A stretch of DNA of 34,874 nt, taken from positions 1-34,874 of the forward strand of contig JAKALQ010000011.1 in assembly GCA_021824095.1 (NCBI GenBank), in the 5' to 3' direction. Below the pieces are notes generated by a model, which saw nothing but the letters and a program-made list of their open reading frames with translations, was not told where the DNA came from and searched no databases. Each line of letters opens with the position of its first letter. Positions within the stretch are counted from its first letter, which is position 1. Source of the DNA: Actinomycetes bacterium. GTDB taxonomy: Bacteria > Actinomycetota > Actinomycetes > S36-B12 > UBA5976. Positions 33,153 through 34,874 of the stretch are shown here, one piece after another. The position numbers were made by a program, and so were the translations under genes.

Positions 33153-33593
33153 TCAGATTTCGACGACGACGCCGCCGGCCGCCTCGATCTTCTGCTTCGC
33201 GGACTCCGAGAAGGCGTTGGCGGTGACGCGCACCTTCACCGAGATGTCGCCCTGGCCGAGCACCTTGACGGGCTCGCCCTCGCGCACGGCACCGGCCTTC
33301 ACCAGGTCCATGATCCCGATGATGCCGCCCTCGGGGAACAGCTTCTGCAGGGCCGCGACGTTCACGACCTGGAACTCCACGCGGTTGGGGTTCTTGAAGC
33401 CCTTGAGCTTCGGCAGCCGCATGTGGAGGGGCATCTGACCGCCCTCGAAATTCGCCGGCACCTGGTAGCGGGCCTTGGTGCCCTTGGTGCCGCGACCCGA
33501 GGTCTTGCCCTTCGAACCCTCACCGCGACCGACGCGCGTGGGCTTGGTCTTCGCGCCCGGCGCGGGGCGCAGGTGATGAACCTTGAGAGCCAT
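33153..33593 (-). CDS. rplO: 50S ribosomal protein uL15
   Basis: uL15 is a late-assembling 23S rRNA-binding protein. The 146-residue product has the Gly/Lys/Arg-rich N-terminus ([21 protein letters not shown]), [18 protein letters not shown], and the C-terminal [19 protein letters not shown]. The ATG at 33593 lies two bases after the rpmD stop. Order rpmD-rplO-secY is canonical. Confidence 0.98.
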   Translation of the reverse strand: MALKVHHLRPAPGAKTKPTRVGRGEGSKGKTSGRGTKGTKARYQVPANFEGGQMPLHMRLPKLKGFKNPNRVEFQVVNVAALQKLFPEGGIIGIMDLVKAGAVREGEPVKVLGQGDISVKVRVTANAFSESAKQKIEAAGGVVVEI

Positions 33594-33595
33594 GG

Positions 33596-33781
33596 TCAGT
33601 CAACTTCCTCGACGGAGATCAGGTGGGACACGGCACGCACCATGCCACGGATTTCGGGTCGGTCCTCCTTCACCACGACGTCACCGATGCGCTTGAGACC
33701 AAGCGAGCGGAGGGTGTCGCGGTGCTGCGGCATGGTGCCGACAGCGGACTTCTTCTGGGTGACCTTGAGACGGGGGCTCAT
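33596..33781 (-). CDS. rpmD: 50S ribosomal protein uL30
   Basis: A 61-residue protein starting [15 protein letters not shown], followed by [19 protein letters not shown] and a short acidic tail (SVEEVD). This is the usual uL30 length and sequence. The ATG at 33781 overlaps the rpsE stop as ATGA; longer in-frame readings run through rpsE. Confidence 0.97.
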   Translation of the reverse strand: MSPRLKVTQKKSAVGTMPQHRDTLRSLGLKRIGDVVVKEDRPEIRGMVRAVSHLISVEEVD

Positions 33782-34407
33782 GCGTTGGCTCCTGCACGTG
33801 CACGGAGGAGGGCCGCCGGGGCGACATCCTCGAGCGGGAGGCCGCGGCGCGCCGCGACCTGCTCCGGACGCTCGAGCTGCTTGAGCGCGGCGACCGTGGC
33901 GTGGACGATGTTGATCGCGTTGTCCGAGCCGAGGCTCTTCGACAGCACGTCGTGGATGCCGGCGCACTCGAGCACGGCACGCACCGGGCCACCGGCGATG
34001 ACGCCGGTACCGGCCGATGCCGGACGCAGGAGCACGACGCCGGCCGCGGCCTCACCCTGCACCGGGTGCGGGATGGTCGACTGCAGGCGGGGCACCTTGA
34101 AGAAGGCCTTCTTGGCCTCCTCGACACCCTTGGCGATGGCGGCGGGCACTTCCTTGGCCTTGCCGTACCCGACACCCACGGTGCCGTCACCATCACCGAC
34201 GACCACGAGGGCGGTGAAGCTGAAGCGACGACCGCCCTTCACGACCTTGGCCACGCGGTTGATGAAGACCACGCGCTCGATGTATTGCGACTTCTCCGCG
34301 GGAGCGGCGTTGCGGTCCTCGCGGCGACCGCGGCGCTCGCCGCGCTCCGGACGATCGCCACCGGCCGTACCACCGCGACGGTTGTTGCTCTGACCTGCTA
34401 CAGCCAT
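33778..34407 (-). CDS. rpsE: 30S ribosomal protein uS5
   Basis: uS5 is important for decoding fidelity and mRNA unwinding at the entry site. The 209-residue product has an Arg/Gly-rich N-terminal extension (about 38 residues), then [29 protein letters not shown] and [21 protein letters not shown]. The second domain carries [25 protein letters not shown]. It lies nine bases after rplR and overlaps rpmD by four bases. Confidence 0.98.
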   Translation of the reverse strand: MAVAGQSNNRRGGTAGGDRPERGERRGRREDRNAAPAEKSQYIERVVFINRVAKVVKGGRRFSFTALVVVGDGDGTVGVGYGKAKEVPAAIAKGVEEAKKAFFKVPRLQSTIPHPVQGEAAAGVVLLRPASAGTGVIAGGPVRAVLECAGIHDVLSKSLGSDNAINIVHATVAALKQLERPEQVAARRGLPLEDVAPAALLRARAGANA

Positions 34408-34416
34408 GACTTCTCC

Positions 34417-34797
34417 TTAGAAGGCCAGGCCGCCCTCGCGGGCGCCCTCCGCCAGGGCCGCAACGCGACCGGTGTACTGGGAACCGCCGCGGTCGAAGAC
34501 CACGGACTCGATGCCTGCTGCCTTGGCACGCTCCGCGAGGAGCGCACCCACCTGGCGGGCCTTGGCCGTCTTGTCACCCTCGGTGGACCGCATGTCGGTC
34601 TCGAAGGTGCTGGCGGACGCGAGGGTGCGGCCAGCGACGTCGTCGACGATCTGCGCGTACATGTGACGCGTGGAGCGCGTCACGACGAGACGCGGGGTGC
34701 TGGCGGTACCGCTGATCTTCTTGCGAAGGCGGATGTGGCGGCGACGACGCGACACGGACTTCGCGTGCTGATGCTTGCCGAAACGGGTCAGTGACAT
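34417..34797 (-). CDS. rplR: 50S ribosomal protein uL18
   Basis: uL18 binds 5S rRNA. The 126-residue product has a basic N-terminus ([18 protein letters not shown]), [18 protein letters not shown], and the C-terminal [26 protein letters not shown]. The start ATG 34797 overlaps the rplF stop by one base (TAATG). Confidence 0.98.
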   Translation of the reverse strand: MSLTRFGKHQHAKSVSRRRRHIRLRKKISGTASTPRLVVTRSTRHMYAQIVDDVAGRTLASASTFETDMRSTEGDKTAKARQVGALLAERAKAAGIESVVFDRGGSQYTGRVAALAEGAREGGLAF

Positions 34798-34874
34798 TAC
34801 TTCTTCCCAGCCTTGCCAGCCTTGCGGCGGATGACTTCGCCCTCGTACTTGACGCCCTTGGCCTTGTACGGGTC
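34797..34874 (-). CDS. rplF: 50S ribosomal protein uL6, C-terminal 25 residues (cut by window edge)
   Basis: The frame is open to the right edge and encodes [20 protein letters not shown] and a Lys-rich end, the typical uL6 C-terminus, then TAA at 34799-34797. Position directly upstream of rplR matches the spc operon order. The rest of the gene is outside the window. Confidence 0.95.
   Translation of the reverse strand, partial: DPYKAKGVKYEGEVIRRKAGKAGKK

Overview
The window is a GC-rich chromosomal segment from a monoderm actinobacterium, probably class Actinomycetes; I cannot name the genus. The evidence is the gene order (groEL-groES, tsaD-rimI-tsaB-tsaE-alr-nnr-acpS-glmS-glmM, rpsI-rplM, truA-rplQ-rpoA-rpsD-rpsK-rpsM-rpmJ-infA, map-adk-secY-rplO-rpmD-rpsE-rplR-rplF), the many GTG starts (plus one TTG), a CIRCE operator before groES, and TANNNT -10 elements placed for leaderless transcription.

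Layout. 1-1000: groEL (cut by the window edge) and groES on the minus strand behind a CIRCE site. 1075-2316: a plus-strand THUMP-like methyltransferase. 2320-10955: a tightly overlapping minus-strand housekeeping run covering tRNA t6A synthesis (tsaD, tsaB, tsaE, with rimI), D-alanine supply (alr), NAD(P)HX repair (nnr), acyl carrier protein activation (acpS) and the UDP-GlcNAc precursor pathway (glmS, glmM). 10982-12679: an O-antigen-ligase-like membrane protein lying between glmM and rpsI. 12762-13688: rpsI and rplM. 13886-16908: two tandem plus-strand polytopic membrane proteins, each 494 aa and clearly paralogous. 16850-21461: truA, then the alpha r-protein/RNA polymerase block down to infA.

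21787-28025: a six-gene Tad/Flp type IVb pilus locus on the plus strand (flp, cpaB, cpaE, cpaF, a VWA-TadB fusion, tadC). It sits where actinobacteria normally have map directly followed by infA. 28032-31176: map, then three genes for an extracytoplasmic copper/haem-peroxidase module (DyP peroxidase, PCuAC lipoprotein, His-rich membrane protein), placed between map and adk. 31177-34874: adk, secY, rplO, rpmD, rpsE, rplR and the end of rplF.

The main theme is a conserved housekeeping backbone interrupted at four junctions by genes for surface or exported functions: a polysaccharide ligase/polymerase, a GT-C-like pair, a pilus, and copper handling. Hairpin terminators and separate promoters at or near these junctions keep the backbone genes expressed. 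The most unusual single gene is the TadB homologue, which carries an N-terminal extracytoplasmic von Willebrand A domain with an intact MIDAS. No rRNA, tRNA, CRISPR array, insertion sequence or phage gene was seen. The only gene-free stretch over 300 bases is 21462-21786, which holds divergent promoters for infA and flp and an infA leader hairpin.
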